This document shows, piece after piece, positions 43,095 through 52,003 of a DNA stretch of 64,000 nt (position 1 is its first letter; the number at the start of each line of letters is the position of its first letter). Source of the DNA: Paracoccaceae bacterium (GTDB lineage: Bacteria > Pseudomonadota > Alphaproteobacteria > Rhodobacterales > Rhodobacteraceae). Under the pieces are notes generated by a model. That model was not told the DNA's origin. It did no database searches and was given only the letters and a program-made list of their open reading frames with translations. The stretch lies in the NCBI GenBank assembly GCA_014654775.1, contig JACVZW010000007.1, forward strand, positions 508,580 to 572,579, in the 5' to 3' direction. The translations under genes were made by a program, and so were the position numbers.

Positions 43095-43910
43095 ATGCCC
43101 ACGAAACCCCGCGGCCGACCCAAGGCCTTTCACGACAAGACCGACCAGAACACCGTTCAGGCGCTCGACCGTGCGCTGGGACTTCTCTCCCTGCTTGCAG
43201 CCCATCCCGGCCTGACGCTTTCAGAACTTGCCGAAACCTCCGGTCAGGCGGTCGCCACCGTCTTTCGCGCCCTCGTCACCCTGCAAGCCCATGGCATGGT
43301 CGAATCCCAAGATCCCGCGCAGGTCTGGCATATCGGCCCCGGCGCCTTCCGCGTCGGCTCGGCCTTCCTACGCCGGACAAAGGTCGTGGAACGCGCCCGC
43401 GCCGCGATGGACGGGCTCATGCGCGAGACAGGCGAAACCGCCAATCTGGGGGTAGAGGTAGGCGACGAAGTCCTCTTCCTCAGCCAAGTCGAAACCCATC
43501 AGGCCATTCGCGCCTTCTTTCCTCCCGGCACCATGGCACCCATGCATGTCTCCGGCATCGGCAAGGCGCTGCTGGCCTGGTATCCGGAGGAAAAGGTGAA
43601 AGGCATCCTCGCCCGCAAGGGCCTCGAACGCTTCACCTCCCTCACCAATACCTCAGAAACCGCCCTTCTGCGCGATCTGGCCCGCACCCGCGACCGGGGC
43701 TTCGCCATCGACGATCAGGAACGCGCCGAAGGCATGCGCTGCGTCGCCGCCCCCATCTTCAATGCCCATGGCGAACCTGTCGCGGGCCTCTCGGTCAGTG
43801 GCCCTGCCTTCCGCATGGGCCTCTCGGATGCCGCCCGCCTCGGCACCCTCGTCCGCGCCGCCGCCGACCGGGTCACCGAAGCCACGGGCGGCCAGCAACC
43901 CACAGGCTAA
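43095..43910 (+). CDS. bhcR: IclR-family regulator BhcR
   Basis: Transcription factor controlling the bhc operon, responding to glyoxylate in the characterised Paracoccus system. It has 271 residues. A basic N-terminal arm (KPRGRPKAFHDK) precedes the winged helix (residues 22-80, LSELAETSGQAVATVFRALV), followed by the IclR effector domain (RETGETANLGVEVGDEVLFL, then HVSGIGKALLAW and GMRCVAAPIFNAHGEPVAGL). It is divergent from bhcA across an AT-rich gap. The name rests on this position and the family. Confidence 0.9.
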   Translation: MPTKPRGRPKAFHDKTDQNTVQALDRALGLLSLLAAHPGLTLSELAETSGQAVATVFRALVTLQAHGMVESQDPAQVWHIGPGAFRVGSAFLRRTKVVERARAAMDGLMRETGETANLGVEVGDEVLFLSQVETHQAIRAFFPPGTMAPMHVSGIGKALLAWYPEEKVKGILARKGLERFTSLTNTSETALLRDLARTRDRGFAIDDQERAEGMRCVAAPIFNAHGEPVAGLSVSGPAFRMGLSDAARLGTLVRAAADRVTEATGGQQPTG

Positions 43911-44127
43911 GCCCCTTCATCTTGGCAAAAAGACGCGCGGGGGTGAGGCGCGCCCGGACGATCTTCCCGTGAAAGATCGTCAGCGCCGAACGCCCGATGG
44001 CCATGCCATCGGGCCGGATAGGCGCGCAGCGGCCGCGGGGGCGGCAGCCCCCCACCCCTTCCGGCGGGGCGAAGTCCCCGGCGGAAGGGCAAAGGAATGC
44101 CGCGCATGCGGCGCCGCTCAATAACCG
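43911..44127. repeat. 217-base gene-free stretch made of hairpins, with repeat copy B
   Basis: Begins with repeat copy B (43915-43957: CTTCATCTTGGC, AAAA, GGGGGTGAGG). Then come ACGATCTT / AAGATCGT (43958-43980), GCCCGATGG / CCATCGGGC around CCATG (near 43992-44014), and CCTTCCG..GGGG / CCCC..CGGAAGG (44055-44092). No open frame looks real. It separates the convergent ends of bhcR and the PatB gene and could terminate both. Confidence 0.65.
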
Positions 44128-45300
44128 CTATTGCAGATCGCGGAACGCCGCCTGCATGCGCTCCACCGCCTCCACCACCATCGCGCGCGGGGCCGCGATG
44201 TTGAACCGCAGGAAACTCTCGCCGCCCGTGCCGAAGCTCGCGCCGTGGTTGGTGGCGATCCGCGCCTCTTTCTCCACCCGCGTGATGAATTCCTTCGCCT
44301 CCATCCCCGTGCCGGAAAAATCCAGCCACGCCAGATAGGTTGCCTCCAGCGGCATGGACCGCAGACCCGGAACATCCGCCATCCCGGCGTCAAAGACCTG
44401 CCTGTTCCCTTCCAGATAGGCCATCAGCGCATCGACCCACTGCGCCCCCTCGTGGCTATAGGCCGCCGTCGCCATATGCATCCCGAAACTGTTCCCCGAA
44501 ATACCCAAGGCCATGATCTTGGCCGCGAACTTCGCCTTCAACACGGGATCTGCGATGATCACATTCCCGGTATGGCTGCCAGCGATGTTGAAGGTCTTGG
44601 TCGTGGCCGTCATCATGACCAGCCGGTCCGCGATCTCTGGCGCAGCCAAGGGCATTGGCACATGCCGCTGCCCCGGAAAAACCAGATCGTGATGGATCTC
44701 GTCCGACACCAGAATCAGATCATGCCGCTGGCAAAACGCTGCCACACCGCGCAACTCCGCCGCCGTCCAGACCCGCCCGCCGGGATTGTGCGGCGAGCAG
44801 AGCATGAACATCCGCTCCCGCCCCGTCATCAACCCGTCCCAGGCGTCGAAATCCATCTCATAGCGCCCATCGGTCAACGTCAGCGGACATTCCCGCACCT
44901 CGCGCCCCGCTGCTTTGATCGTGCGGGCAAAGGCGTGGTAGACGGGCGTCGTCAGCACCACCCCATCCCCCGGCGCGGTAAAGGCCTCAAGGCACAGCCC
45001 CGTCCCGTTCACCAGCCCATGCGTGGTGAAGATATCCCCCGTCGCCACGTCCCAGCCGTGCCGCGTCTTCATCCACCACTGGATCGCCTCCAGATAGGCG
45101 CGGTCATCCCCGAAATAGCCGTAGACCCCATGCGCGGCCATCCGCTCCACCGCCTGCTGGACGATGGCCGGGGGACGGAACTCCATATCCGCCACCCACA
45201 TCGCCAACCCGCCCTCGGCCGGAACGCCGTAGAACTTCTCCATCATGTCCCATTTCACGCAATGGGTGCCGATGCGGTTGATCGGGGTGTCAAAGTCCAT
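44128..45300 (-). CDS. MalY/PatB-type PLP-dependent C-S lyase
   Basis: Predicted cystathionine beta-lyase or aminotransferase of the PatB subgroup, 390 residues. The PLP Lys is in ATTKTFNIAGSH near residue 235; MWVADMEFRPP near 34-44, SPHNPGGRVW near 170 and SDEIHHDLVFPG near 200 are classical. Family members cleave cystathionine or other cysteine S-conjugates to give a thiol and pyruvate. The chosen ATG lies after a long AT-rich leader with several TTCCA repeats, so it is likely regulated. Upstream in-frame starts give Cys-rich leader sequence and are rejected. Confidence 0.88.
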   Translation of the reverse strand: MDFDTPINRIGTHCVKWDMMEKFYGVPAEGGLAMWVADMEFRPPAIVQQAVERMAAHGVYGYFGDDRAYLEAIQWWMKTRHGWDVATGDIFTTHGLVNGTGLCLEAFTAPGDGVVLTTPVYHAFARTIKAAGREVRECPLTLTDGRYEMDFDAWDGLMTGRERMFMLCSPHNPGGRVWTAAELRGVAAFCQRHDLILVSDEIHHDLVFPGQRHVPMPLAAPEIADRLVMMTATTKTFNIAGSHTGNVIIADPVLKAKFAAKIMALGISGNSFGMHMATAAYSHEGAQWVDALMAYLEGNRQVFDAGMADVPGLRSMPLEATYLAWLDFSGTGMEAKEFITRVEKEARIATNHGASFGTGGESFLRFNIAAPRAMVVEAVERMQAAFRDLQ

Positions 45301-45352
45301 GTCCGCCCTCTGTCCAAGCTGCCTGTGGCAGGAATAGCAAGGCAGAACATAC

Positions 45353-45425
45353 GTTCCAATCAGGAAATTGATGCCGATACAATGTTCCATAATGTGAATT
45401 CATGATGGAACAAATTTCCAATATT
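45353..45425. promoter_or_regulatory. Cluster of TTCCA repeats upstream of the PatB gene
   Basis: GTTCCAAT (45353), TTCCATAATG-N6-CATGATGGAA (45385-45410, one mismatch in 10-bp arms) and TTTCCAATATT (45415) form a group of related half sites in an AT-rich stretch. It looks like an operator for the minus-strand gene starting at 45300; the regulator is not in the window. Confidence 0.45.
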
Positions 45426-45522
45426 AACTTCTATTTTGGACGAAAAGTCCGACAAAACTGCCGAACCCGTCACCCCCGTCCCGCCATTGCACCCACGGGG
45501 CCTTTTCCGCTATCCAACCCAC

Positions 45523-46047
45523 ATGATCCGCCCCATCCTGATCCATCCCGACCCGCGCCTCAAGAAACTCTGCGAACCTGTCGCCGAGATCACGCCCGAC
45601 ATGGGCAAACTGGCCGAAGACATGCTGCAGACCATGTACGATGCCCCCGGCATTGGGCTGGCAGCGCCACAGATCGGCATCACCCGCCGCCTCGTCGTCA
45701 TGGATTGCGTGAAGGGCGAGAATGAAAAGCCCCGCCCCCTCGTCCTCTTCAACCCCGAAATCACATGGTCCTCCGAAGAGCTTTCGACCTACGAGGAAGG
45801 CTGCCTCTCGATCCCCGACCAATATGCCGATGTGCAGCGCCCCGCCGAGGTGCGCGTCCGCTGGATGGGTCTCGACGGCAAACCGCAAGAAGAACAATTC
45901 GCGGGTCTCTGGGCCACCTGCATCCAGCACGAGATCGACCATCTGAACGGCAAGCTCTTCATCGACTATCTGGGCCCGCTGAAACGCCAGCTCATCACCC
46001 GCAAGATGGAGAAACTGAAACGCGAACGCGCGCGAGAGGGCGGATGA
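45523..46047 (+). CDS. def: Peptide deformylase
   Basis: Removes the N-formyl group from nascent proteins. From the chosen ATG it has 174 residues. All three metal and catalytic motifs are intact: GIGLAAPQ (residues 43-50), EGCLS with Cys94, and QHEIDH with His136, Glu137 and His140. The in-frame ATG 29 codons earlier would add a Pro-rich leader and is rejected. First of a def-def-fmt group; overlaps the next gene by ATGA. Confidence 0.96.
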   Translation: MIRPILIHPDPRLKKLCEPVAEITPDMGKLAEDMLQTMYDAPGIGLAAPQIGITRRLVVMDCVKGENEKPRPLVLFNPEITWSSEELSTYEEGCLSIPDQYADVQRPAEVRVRWMGLDGKPQEEQFAGLWATCIQHEIDHLNGKLFIDYLGPLKRQLITRKMEKLKRERAREGG

Positions 46048-46547
46048 CCGTCCGCCCCTGCCTGCCTTGGCCCCATCCGGCGCTGAAAGCGCCCGCCGCC
46101 ACGGTCGCGGCGATCACCGACGAAATCCGCGCGATCTGGACCGACATGATCGACACGATGGATGCCATGCCCGGCTACGGCCTTGCCGCCGTGCAGATCG
46201 GCATCCCCCTCCGCCTCGCCGTGGTGGATTGCTCCGACGAACGCGGGCAGGCCATCCGCATGGCGAACCCCGAAATCCTCCATGCCTCGGTCCAGCCCCG
46301 CACGCATGAGGAAGCCTCGCCCAATCTCCCCGGCGTCTCGGCGGTGATCGAGCGCCCCCGCGCCGTGACCGTCCGCTTCCTGAACGAAAAGGGCGAGGTC
46401 GAAGACCGCGACTTCGTCCATCTCTGGGCGACCTCGGTCCAGCATCAGATCGACCACCTTGCGGGCAAGATGTATTTCGACCACCTCTCGCCTCTCAAAC
46501 GCAAGATGCTCATCGCCAAGGCGGAAAAGCTGCGGAGGCGCGGGTGA
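46044..46547 (+). CDS. Peptide deformylase-like protein lacking catalytic residues
   Basis: Paralogue of the preceding deformylase, 167 residues. Motif 1 is kept ([10 protein letters not shown]). In motif 2 the metal ligand Cys is Ser92 (EEASPNLPG in place of EEGCLSIP), and in motif 3 the catalytic Glu is Gln135 (QHQIDH, histidines 134 and 138 kept). Deformylase activity is therefore unlikely. The rest of the fold, including the C-terminal helix, is intact, so it is not a pseudogene by appearance. It lies between def and fmt with ATGA/GTGA couplings, suggesting a role linked to formyl-Met handling. The exact function is unknown. Confidence 0.88.
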   Translation: MTVRPCLPWPHPALKAPAATVAAITDEIRAIWTDMIDTMDAMPGYGLAAVQIGIPLRLAVVDCSDERGQAIRMANPEILHASVQPRTHEEASPNLPGVSAVIERPRAVTVRFLNEKGEVEDRDFVHLWATSVQHQIDHLAGKMYFDHLSPLKRKMLIAKAEKLRRRG

Positions 46548-47440
46548 GGATCGTCTTCATGGGCACGCCGGATTTTTCGGTCCCCGTGCTGCAGGCCCTC
46601 GCGGCCCGCCATGACATCGTCACCGTCTACACCCAACCCCCTCGCCCCGCCGGTCGGGGCAAGGACCTTCGCCCCACCCCCGTCCATGCCGCCGCCGAAA
46701 CGCTCGGTCTGCCCGTCCGCCATCCCGTCAGCCTGAAATCTCCCGATGAACAGGCCGCCTTCGCCGCGCTGGATGCCGATGTGGCCGTCGTCGTCGCCTA
46801 TGGCCTGATCCTGCCGCAGGCCATCCTTGACGCGCCCCGTCGCGGCTGCCTCAACATCCACGCCTCGCTCCTGCCTCGCTGGCGCGGTGCGGCCCCCATC
46901 CACCGCGCCATCATGGCGGGCGATGCGGAAACCGGCATCTGCATCATGCAGATGGAAGCAGGCCTCGACACCGGCCCCGTCCTGATGCGCGAAGCCACCC
47001 CCATCGGGCCCGAGGACACCACCCAAGACCTGCACGACCGCCTCTCGCAGATGGGCGCACGCCTCATCCTCGACGCGCTCGACCGGCTGCCGACCCTCAC
47101 ACCCGAACCCCAACCCTCCGAGGGCATCACCTACGCCACCAAGATCGACAAGGCGGAATCCCGCATCGACTGGTCCCGCCCCGCAGCACAGGTCGACCGC
47201 CAGATCCGCGCCCTCTCGCCCTTCCCCGGCGCCTGGTGCCTGGGTGGCACGGAACGCATCAAACTCCTCCGCTCCCGCCTTGCCAAAGGCGACGGCCCCC
47301 CCGGCACAGTCCTGCACGGCCTCACCATCGCTTGCGGTACCGATGCCGTGGACATCACCCTCGCCCAGCGCGAAGGGAAAAAGGCACAATCCCCGCAGGA
47401 TTTCCTCAACGGTTTTGCCTTGCCCGCCCGGCTGGACTGA
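46544..47440 (+). CDS. fmt: Methionyl-tRNA formyltransferase
   Basis: Formylates initiator Met-tRNA using 10-formyltetrahydrofolate. It has 298 residues, with a GTG start overlapping the previous stop (GTGA). The N-terminal Rossmann domain has [14 protein letters not shown]; the formyl-folate site is [16 protein letters not shown] near residue 105-120 with [10 protein letters not shown] near 145; the C-terminal OB-fold domain recognises the tRNA ([15 protein letters not shown]). Genetic coupling with def is typical, since both act on the same formyl group. Confidence 0.96.
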   Translation: MRIVFMGTPDFSVPVLQALAARHDIVTVYTQPPRPAGRGKDLRPTPVHAAAETLGLPVRHPVSLKSPDEQAAFAALDADVAVVVAYGLILPQAILDAPRRGCLNIHASLLPRWRGAAPIHRAIMAGDAETGICIMQMEAGLDTGPVLMREATPIGPEDTTQDLHDRLSQMGARLILDALDRLPTLTPEPQPSEGITYATKIDKAESRIDWSRPAAQVDRQIRALSPFPGAWCLGGTERIKLLRSRLAKGDGPPGTVLHGLTIACGTDAVDITLAQREGKKAQSPQDFLNGFALPARLD

Positions 47441-47496
47441 CGTCTGGACGGACGGCCCCGTCTGCGCCACACTCGGCCCACAGAACGGAGGCACCC

Positions 47497-47733
47497 ATGC
47501 CCTTCCTCATCCTCATTGTCATCGGAGCCGCCGCAGGCTTCCTCGCCACCCGCTTCATGCGCGTTCAGACCGACGTGCCCACCACCATCGCCATCGGGAT
47601 CGGCGGCGCGCTGGTCGGCTGGGGGATCCTTCGCTTCCTCGTCTCGGTCACGGGCTGGGTCGCGGCCTTCGTCGGTGCAGTGATCGGGGCGATCGTCCTG
47701 ATCTGGCTCTGGCAGAAATACGTCTCGCGCTGA
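47497..47733 (+). CDS. GlsB/YeaQ/YmgE-type small membrane protein
   Basis: Small hydrophobic protein of 78 residues with three membrane segments separated by GF and GW motifs (GAAAGFLATRFMR, then GIGGALVGWGIL). This Gly-rich pattern is that of the transglycosylase-associated (GlsB/YeaQ) family, which is often stress-induced; molecular role unknown. A GGAGG before the ATG supports the start. It converges on a TetR gene. Confidence 0.82.
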   Translation: MPFLILIVIGAAAGFLATRFMRVQTDVPTTIAIGIGGALVGWGILRFLVSVTGWVAAFVGAVIGAIVLIWLWQKYVSR

Positions 47734-47742
47734 AAGGTTGCG

Positions 47743-48231
47743 CTAGCCGATCCGCTTCACCGCATCGCGCAGCCGGAACCCCGGCCCTCCCGCCGCCGCC
47801 CACAGCATTCGCCCCTGCCACGCGGCAAAGATCATCGCCGCCGCCTCGGCCTTGCATCCGGCCTTGCGTGCCACCGCCGCCTCCACTCCTGCGCGCCACG
47901 CCGCCGCCCGCTCCGCCGCGTCCACCTCGCCCAACGATGCCCAGACCAGTGACGCCCGCACCGCCGCCCCCAGCGCCTTCAGGAACCCCTGCGCGCTCTC
48001 CTCCGCCCCCTCGGCCGCCTCGGTCGCCACCGCAACCCGATCCCAACCATACGCCAATGCCGCGCGCAGCATCCCCTCCCGGTCGCCATAGCGCTGCACC
48101 AGCGAAGGCGGCGCCAACCCCACCACCTCCGACACGGCCCCAAAGGACACCGCCGCCGCGCCCCGCTCTTCCAGCAGGTCGAGAACAGCCTCATAGATCA
48201 CGGCATCGGGGATGGAACGCGGTCGGGCCAT
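47743..48231 (-). CDS. TetR-family transcriptional regulator
   Basis: Short regulator of 162 residues. The N-terminal helix-turn-helix spans residues 6-55 (AVIYEAVLDLLEERG, then VGLAPPSLVQRYGDREGM); the rest is Ala-rich helical ligand-binding domain, shorter than the 190-200 residues usual for TetR proteins. The gene stands alone, so no target can be named. Ligand unknown. Confidence 0.82.
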   Translation of the reverse strand: MARPRSIPDAVIYEAVLDLLEERGAAAVSFGAVSEVVGLAPPSLVQRYGDREGMLRAALAYGWDRVAVATEAAEGAEESAQGFLKALGAAVRASLVWASLGEVDAAERAAAWRAGVEAAVARKAGCKAEAAAMIFAAWQGRMLWAAAGGPGFRLRDAVKRIG

Positions 48232-48293
48232 GGCAAATCCTGAACGATCATTCGCCTATCCAGCCTGCGCCAGACCCGCCCTCTGATCAAGCC

Positions 48294-48959
48294 CTATCGC
48301 TTGGGCGATCCCGGTCGCGGCGGCATCGGCCTGTAGACCGGCAGCCGCCAGCCGAAACCCAGGCTTCCCGCCCGCAAGATCAGCGTCACCACCGCGCAGG
48401 CCAGCAGCGCCTGCCACAGCTCGGCCCCAACCAGCGCCAGCAGCACCGCCACCCCCGCCCCGCAAAAGGCACAGGTCACGTAAAGCTCACCCTGCTTCAA
48501 CACCAGCGGCACCTCGTTGCAGACCACATCGCGCATCAACCCGCCCATGCAGCCGGTCACCATCCCCATCACCAGCACCACAGGCCAGCCCAACCCTTCG
48601 GCAAAGGCCACGCCCACCCCCGCCGGAACCGCCACAGCCAAGGCGAAGGCATCCAGCCATTCGATCGCCCGATACCGGCTTTCCAGAAGATGCGCCCCGA
48701 AGAACACCAACACTGCCGCCAAAGCCGCCACCGCCAGCAGCGCTGGGTCCCCGATCCAGACAGGCGGCCGCCCGAGGATCACATCGCGCAGGGTCCCGCC
48801 GCCCACTGCCGTCAAGCAAGCGATGAAGATGAACCCCACGATGTCCAACTGCGACCGGCTCGCCACAAGCGCGCCGGTCAGTGCAAAGACCGCGACCGAC
48901 GAATAATCCAAGACCGGCAAAATCGTGGCCACCGATGCTTCCAGCCCCGGCGCCATCAT
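48294..48959 (-). CDS. TRIC-type (UPF0126) membrane channel protein
   Basis: Membrane protein of 221 residues, seven predicted helices. It contains two repeats of the UPF0126/TRIC domain: [19 protein letters not shown] with [12 protein letters not shown] (residues 28-64), and [17 protein letters not shown] with [13 protein letters not shown] (115-150). Bacterial homologues act as trimeric cation channels. Its ATG overlaps the rnhA stop (ATGA), so the two genes are expressed together. The physiological ion is not known. Confidence 0.88.
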   Translation of the reverse strand: MMAPGLEASVATILPVLDYSSVAVFALTGALVASRSQLDIVGFIFIACLTAVGGGTLRDVILGRPPVWIGDPALLAVAALAAVLVFFGAHLLESRYRAIEWLDAFALAVAVPAGVGVAFAEGLGWPVVLVMGMVTGCMGGLMRDVVCNEVPLVLKQGELYVTCAFCGAGVAVLLALVGAELWQALLACAVVTLILRAGSLGFGWRLPVYRPMPPRPGSPKR

Positions 48960-49438
48960 GCGGCACCGCTCCCGCCGGACACCTTCGCAGGCTTGAACGG
49001 CGCCATCCCGGCGCGCGCCAGCGCATCCGCCCGCTCATTCTCCTCATGCCCCGCATGGCCCTTGATCCAGCGCCACTGCACCTTGTGCCGCGCCTGCGCC
49101 TGATCCAGCCGCTGCCAGAGCTCGGCGTTCTTGACCGGGTCCTTGCCCGCCGTGCGCCAGCCGTTCCGCTTCCAGCCGTGGATCCATTCCGTCACGCCGT
49201 TCTTCACATAGGCGCTGTCGGTCACGACCGTGATTTCCGACGGCTTCGCCAGCGTCTCCAGCGCCGAAATCGCGGCCAGCAACTCCATCCGGTTGTTCGT
49301 GGTCAGCGCCTCGCCCCCCGAAAGCTCGCGCTCCTTTACCACCGCGCCGCCTTCGCGCGCGATCAGCAACACACCCCACCCTCCGGGCCCCGGATTGCCC
49401 GAACAGGCCCCGTCGGTATAGGCGAAAAGCTCTGGCAT
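48956..49438 (-). CDS. rnhA: Ribonuclease HI
   Basis: Degrades the RNA strand of RNA-DNA hybrids. It has 160 residues. The four acidic catalytic residues can be placed: Asp9 in [14 protein letters not shown], Glu in [10 protein letters not shown] near 52, Asp in VVTDSAYV near 74 and Asp in [11 protein letters not shown] near 139. His of [10 protein letters not shown] is the nearby flexible-loop histidine. Coupled to the TRIC-like gene downstream; separated from DUF3429 upstream by a hairpin repeat. Confidence 0.96.
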   Translation of the reverse strand: MPELFAYTDGACSGNPGPGGWGVLLIAREGGAVVKERELSGGEALTTNNRMELLAAISALETLAKPSEITVVTDSAYVKNGVTEWIHGWKRNGWRTAGKDPVKNAELWQRLDQAQARHKVQWRWIKGHAGHEENERADALARAGMAPFKPAKVSGGSGAA

Positions 49439-49498
49439 CGGCGGCTCCTTTTCACCCCGTTTAGGCAGCGTCGCCTAGACCGTCAACGCAACGCCATG

Positions 49499-49564
49499 CT
49501 TCATCTTGGCAAAAATACTCTCAGGGGGTGAGGAGCGAAGCGACGAGGGGGCGGAACGCCCCCT
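49499..49564 (+). repeat. Hairpin repeat, copy C
   Basis: CTTCATCTTGGC, AAAAATACTCTC, AGGGGGTGAGG, then the hairpin AGGGGGCG / CGCCCCCT around GAA (49546-49564). It is the fullest copy of the family. It lies in the 144-base gap between two minus-strand genes. In that orientation no T run follows. Confidence 0.65.
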
Positions 49565-49583
49565 GCACCGCCTCCGCAAAAGA

Positions 49584-50039
49584 TCACGCCAGAAGGATCG
49601 GCACCGCCAGACAGCCCAGAACCACCGCTGTCAGCAGCACCCGCAACCTCATCCACCACACAGGCGCCAATCCCTGCCGCGCAAAGGCATAGTCCAGCAT
49701 CAAAAGCCCCGCAAAGCCCGCGAACAGGTTCACCGCCGCATCCCCCGGCGCGCCATTCACCATGAAAAAGGCCCAGAGCGCAGGGATCACCGACAGCGCA
49801 TAACCCACCGCCGCCGCCTGCCCCTTGGCCTTGGTGGCAAAACCCCACAGCACGCCCGACATGAAGGACAGGATCACCACTCCATAGGTGAGGATCACGT
49901 AACTCCCCATGAACATGGGCGGCATCCATTGCCCGCCCCAGCCTACCGTCGCCGGGAACAGCACATTCGCCGCCCCCCACAGGAACGGGATCAGCCCGGC
50001 AAGGCCAAGGATCAGGGCGGAACGGGGAATGGCTGTCAT
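49584..50039 (-). CDS. DUF3429 membrane protein
   Basis: Membrane protein of 151 residues with about five hydrophobic helices (ALILGLAGLIPFLWGAANV first). The FMSGVLWGFAT segment is typical of DUF3429. No enzymatic motif is seen. It is coupled by ATGA to the preceding DUF1905-type gene. Function unknown; similar genes are common in Rhodobacteraceae. Confidence 0.8.
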   Translation of the reverse strand: MTAIPRSALILGLAGLIPFLWGAANVLFPATVGWGGQWMPPMFMGSYVILTYGVVILSFMSGVLWGFATKAKGQAAAVGYALSVIPALWAFFMVNGAPGDAAVNLFAGFAGLLMLDYAFARQGLAPVWWMRLRVLLTAVVLGCLAVPILLA

Positions 50040-50485
50040 GTCAGGCTCTGGATCATCGCATCTATGCGCTTGGCCCGCGTGGGCGCGGTCTTCGCGGTGC
50101 CGATCTGATACAGCATCCCGCGCCGCTTGCCAGCCGTCAGCCCCTCCCACACCGCCGTCATCTCCGCCGCCCGCAGCGCAAGGGCCACATCCTCGGGCGT
50201 GTCCACCTGATCATCCGGCGCGGGCCGCAGGCGCACCTCCAAAAGTTCTCCCGGCACGATCCCCGTCCGCTCCAGCAGCGACGCCCCGGCCCAAAGGAAG
50301 ACCCCCTCCACGACCGGCGCACGCGACAGGGCAAGGTTCACCCAATGCTCGGCGATCTCGCCTTCCACACGCTTCGCCGCCCCCAGCGCCGCGACCGCAG
50401 CGTCGGGCAGCCGCAGGATCGTGTAGGTGGCCTTGCCCCATTCGACAGGCTCCACCACCCCCTCAAAAGCCACCCAATCGCTCAC
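50036..50485 (-). CDS. DUF1905/YdeI-type protein
   Basis: Soluble protein of 149 residues. The N-terminal 90 residues ([20 protein letters not shown], then [14 protein letters not shown]) match the DUF1905 beta-barrel; the C-terminal part (AWEGL-like [28 protein letters not shown]) matches the bacteriocin-protection YdeI helix region. The last function name is from homologues and not tested. Overlaps ispH upstream and DUF3429 downstream by four bases each. Confidence 0.78.
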   Translation of the reverse strand: MSDWVAFEGVVEPVEWGKATYTILRLPDAAVAALGAAKRVEGEIAEHWVNLALSRAPVVEGVFLWAGASLLERTGIVPGELLEVRLRPAPDDQVDTPEDVALALRAAEMTAVWEGLTAGKRRGMLYQIGTAKTAPTRAKRIDAMIQSLT

Positions 50486-51432
50486 GCAGGTTCCCGCAGG
50501 ATGCGCGGCACCTTGAACTCCACATTCTCCACCGCCGTCTCGACCATCTCCACCGTGGTCGCGAACCGCGCGCGGAAGGCGTCGATCACCTCATTGACCA
50601 GAACCTCCGGCGCACTCGCCCCCGCCGTGATCCCGATGCTGCGGATACCCTCCAGCGCGCGCCAATCGATATCCGTGGCCCGCTGGATCAGTTGCGCGTA
50701 AGCACAGCCCGCATTGGCCCCCACCTCCACCAGCCGCTTGGAATTCGAAGAATTCGGCGCCCCGATCACCAAGAGCGCGTCGATCTTCCCCGCCATCGCC
50801 TTCACCGCCATCTGGCGGTTGGTCGTCGCATAGCAGATGTCATCATGCGCGGGCGCCAAAATCGCCGGGAACCGCGCCTTCAGCGCCGCCGCGATATCGG
50901 CGGTATCATCCACCGACAGTGTCGTCTGCGTGATGAAGGCCAGCTTGGCCGGATCGCGCACCACCAGCCCCGCTACATCCTCCACCGTCTCGACCAGCAG
51001 CACCTCGCCCTCCGGCAATTGCCCCATGGTCCCCACCGTCTCAGGATGCCCCGCATGGCCGATCATGATCATCTGCAACCCGTTCTCGTGATGCCGGGCC
51101 GCCTCGTTATGCACCTTGGTCACCAGCGGGCAGGTCGCATCCACCGCGATCATCTCGCGCCGCGCCGCTTCGGCGGGCACGGCCTTGGGCACGCCATGGG
51201 CGGAAAACACCACAGGCCGGTCCAAGGGGCACTCGTCCAATTCCTCGACAAAGACCGCCCCTTTGGCGCGCAACCCGTCCACCACGAACTTGTTGTGCAC
51301 GATCTCGTGGCGCACATAGACCGGCGCCCCCCATTTCTCGATCGCCATCTCGACGATCTTGATCGCCCGGTCCACACCGGCGCAGAACCCGCGCGGCGCG
51401 GCAAGATACAGGGTCAGAGGGGGCAGGGTCAT
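50482..51432 (-). CDS. ispH: 4-Hydroxy-3-methylbut-2-enyl diphosphate reductase IspH
   Basis: Last enzyme of the MEP isoprenoid route, forming IPP and DMAPP. It has 316 residues. The three iron-sulfur cluster cysteines are Cys17 (RGFCAGV), Cys102 (DATCPLV) and Cys201 ([11 protein letters not shown]); the substrate residues HEIVHNK near 43-49, SAHGVP near 78 and SSNSKRL near 228 are present. The chosen ATG leaves out a 21-residue leader of non-family sequence. Located near rnhA as in many alphaproteobacteria. Confidence 0.95.
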   Translation of the reverse strand: MTLPPLTLYLAAPRGFCAGVDRAIKIVEMAIEKWGAPVYVRHEIVHNKFVVDGLRAKGAVFVEELDECPLDRPVVFSAHGVPKAVPAEAARREMIAVDATCPLVTKVHNEAARHHENGLQMIMIGHAGHPETVGTMGQLPEGEVLLVETVEDVAGLVVRDPAKLAFITQTTLSVDDTADIAAALKARFPAILAPAHDDICYATTNRQMAVKAMAGKIDALLVIGAPNSSNSKRLVEVGANAGCAYAQLIQRATDIDWRALEGIRSIGITAGASAPEVLVNEVIDAFRARFATTVEMVETAVENVEFKVPRILREPA

Positions 51433-51511
51433 GGCGCTTCCTTTCGGGCCGTCACGGCAGAAATAGGCCGAAACCCCGCCCCGGTAAACCGCCAACCGAA
51501 GGCGCCCGCGC

Positions 51512-51949
51512 TCACCCGATCACCCCCATCACGATCAGCCCCAACACCAGATAGCGCCCCGTCTTGGCGATGGTGACCAGCACCGCAAATAGCCAGACCG
51601 GAGTCTTCAACGCCCCCGCCACCACCGTCAGCACATCCCCCAAGGGCAGCCACGACAGCAGCAGCGACCACACGCCCCAGCGCCGGAACCACCCCTCCGC
51701 CCGCAGCATCGCCGCCTCGGGAATCCGGAACCGCGGCGGCAGGGTCAGCCCGGCCAGCCCCCGCCCGATGGCATAGTTCACGCAAGACCCCAGCACGTTG
51801 CCCACCGAAGCCACGGTCAGGATAAGCCAGAACCGCTCCGGTTCCGCCGCAACCATGCCGCCAAAGATGATCTCGGATTGAAAGGGGACGGGTGTCGCGG
51901 CCACGAAGGCGGCAAGGAACAATCCAAGCAGGGCGGAACCAAAGATCAT
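51512..51949 (-). CDS. YqaA/DedA-like membrane protein
   Basis: Membrane protein of 145 residues from the chosen ATG; a GTG ten codons upstream is possible. It has a hydrophobic start, a re-entrant-type loop [31 protein letters not shown] near residue 60 and [23 protein letters not shown] near 90-115, the VTT/SNARE-associated pattern of DedA/YqaA proteins, which are linked to lipid or envelope homeostasis. Monocistronic looking; the exact transported lipid is unknown. Confidence 0.8.
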   Translation of the reverse strand: MIFGSALLGLFLAAFVAATPVPFQSEIIFGGMVAAEPERFWLILTVASVGNVLGSCVNYAIGRGLAGLTLPPRFRIPEAAMLRAEGWFRRWGVWSLLLSWLPLGDVLTVVAGALKTPVWLFAVLVTIAKTGRYLVLGLIVMGVIG

Positions 51950-52003
51950 CCCGCGCAGATGGCGCGCCGCGCGCGGCACCGCAAGGGCTGCCCGCGCCGC
52001 GGA

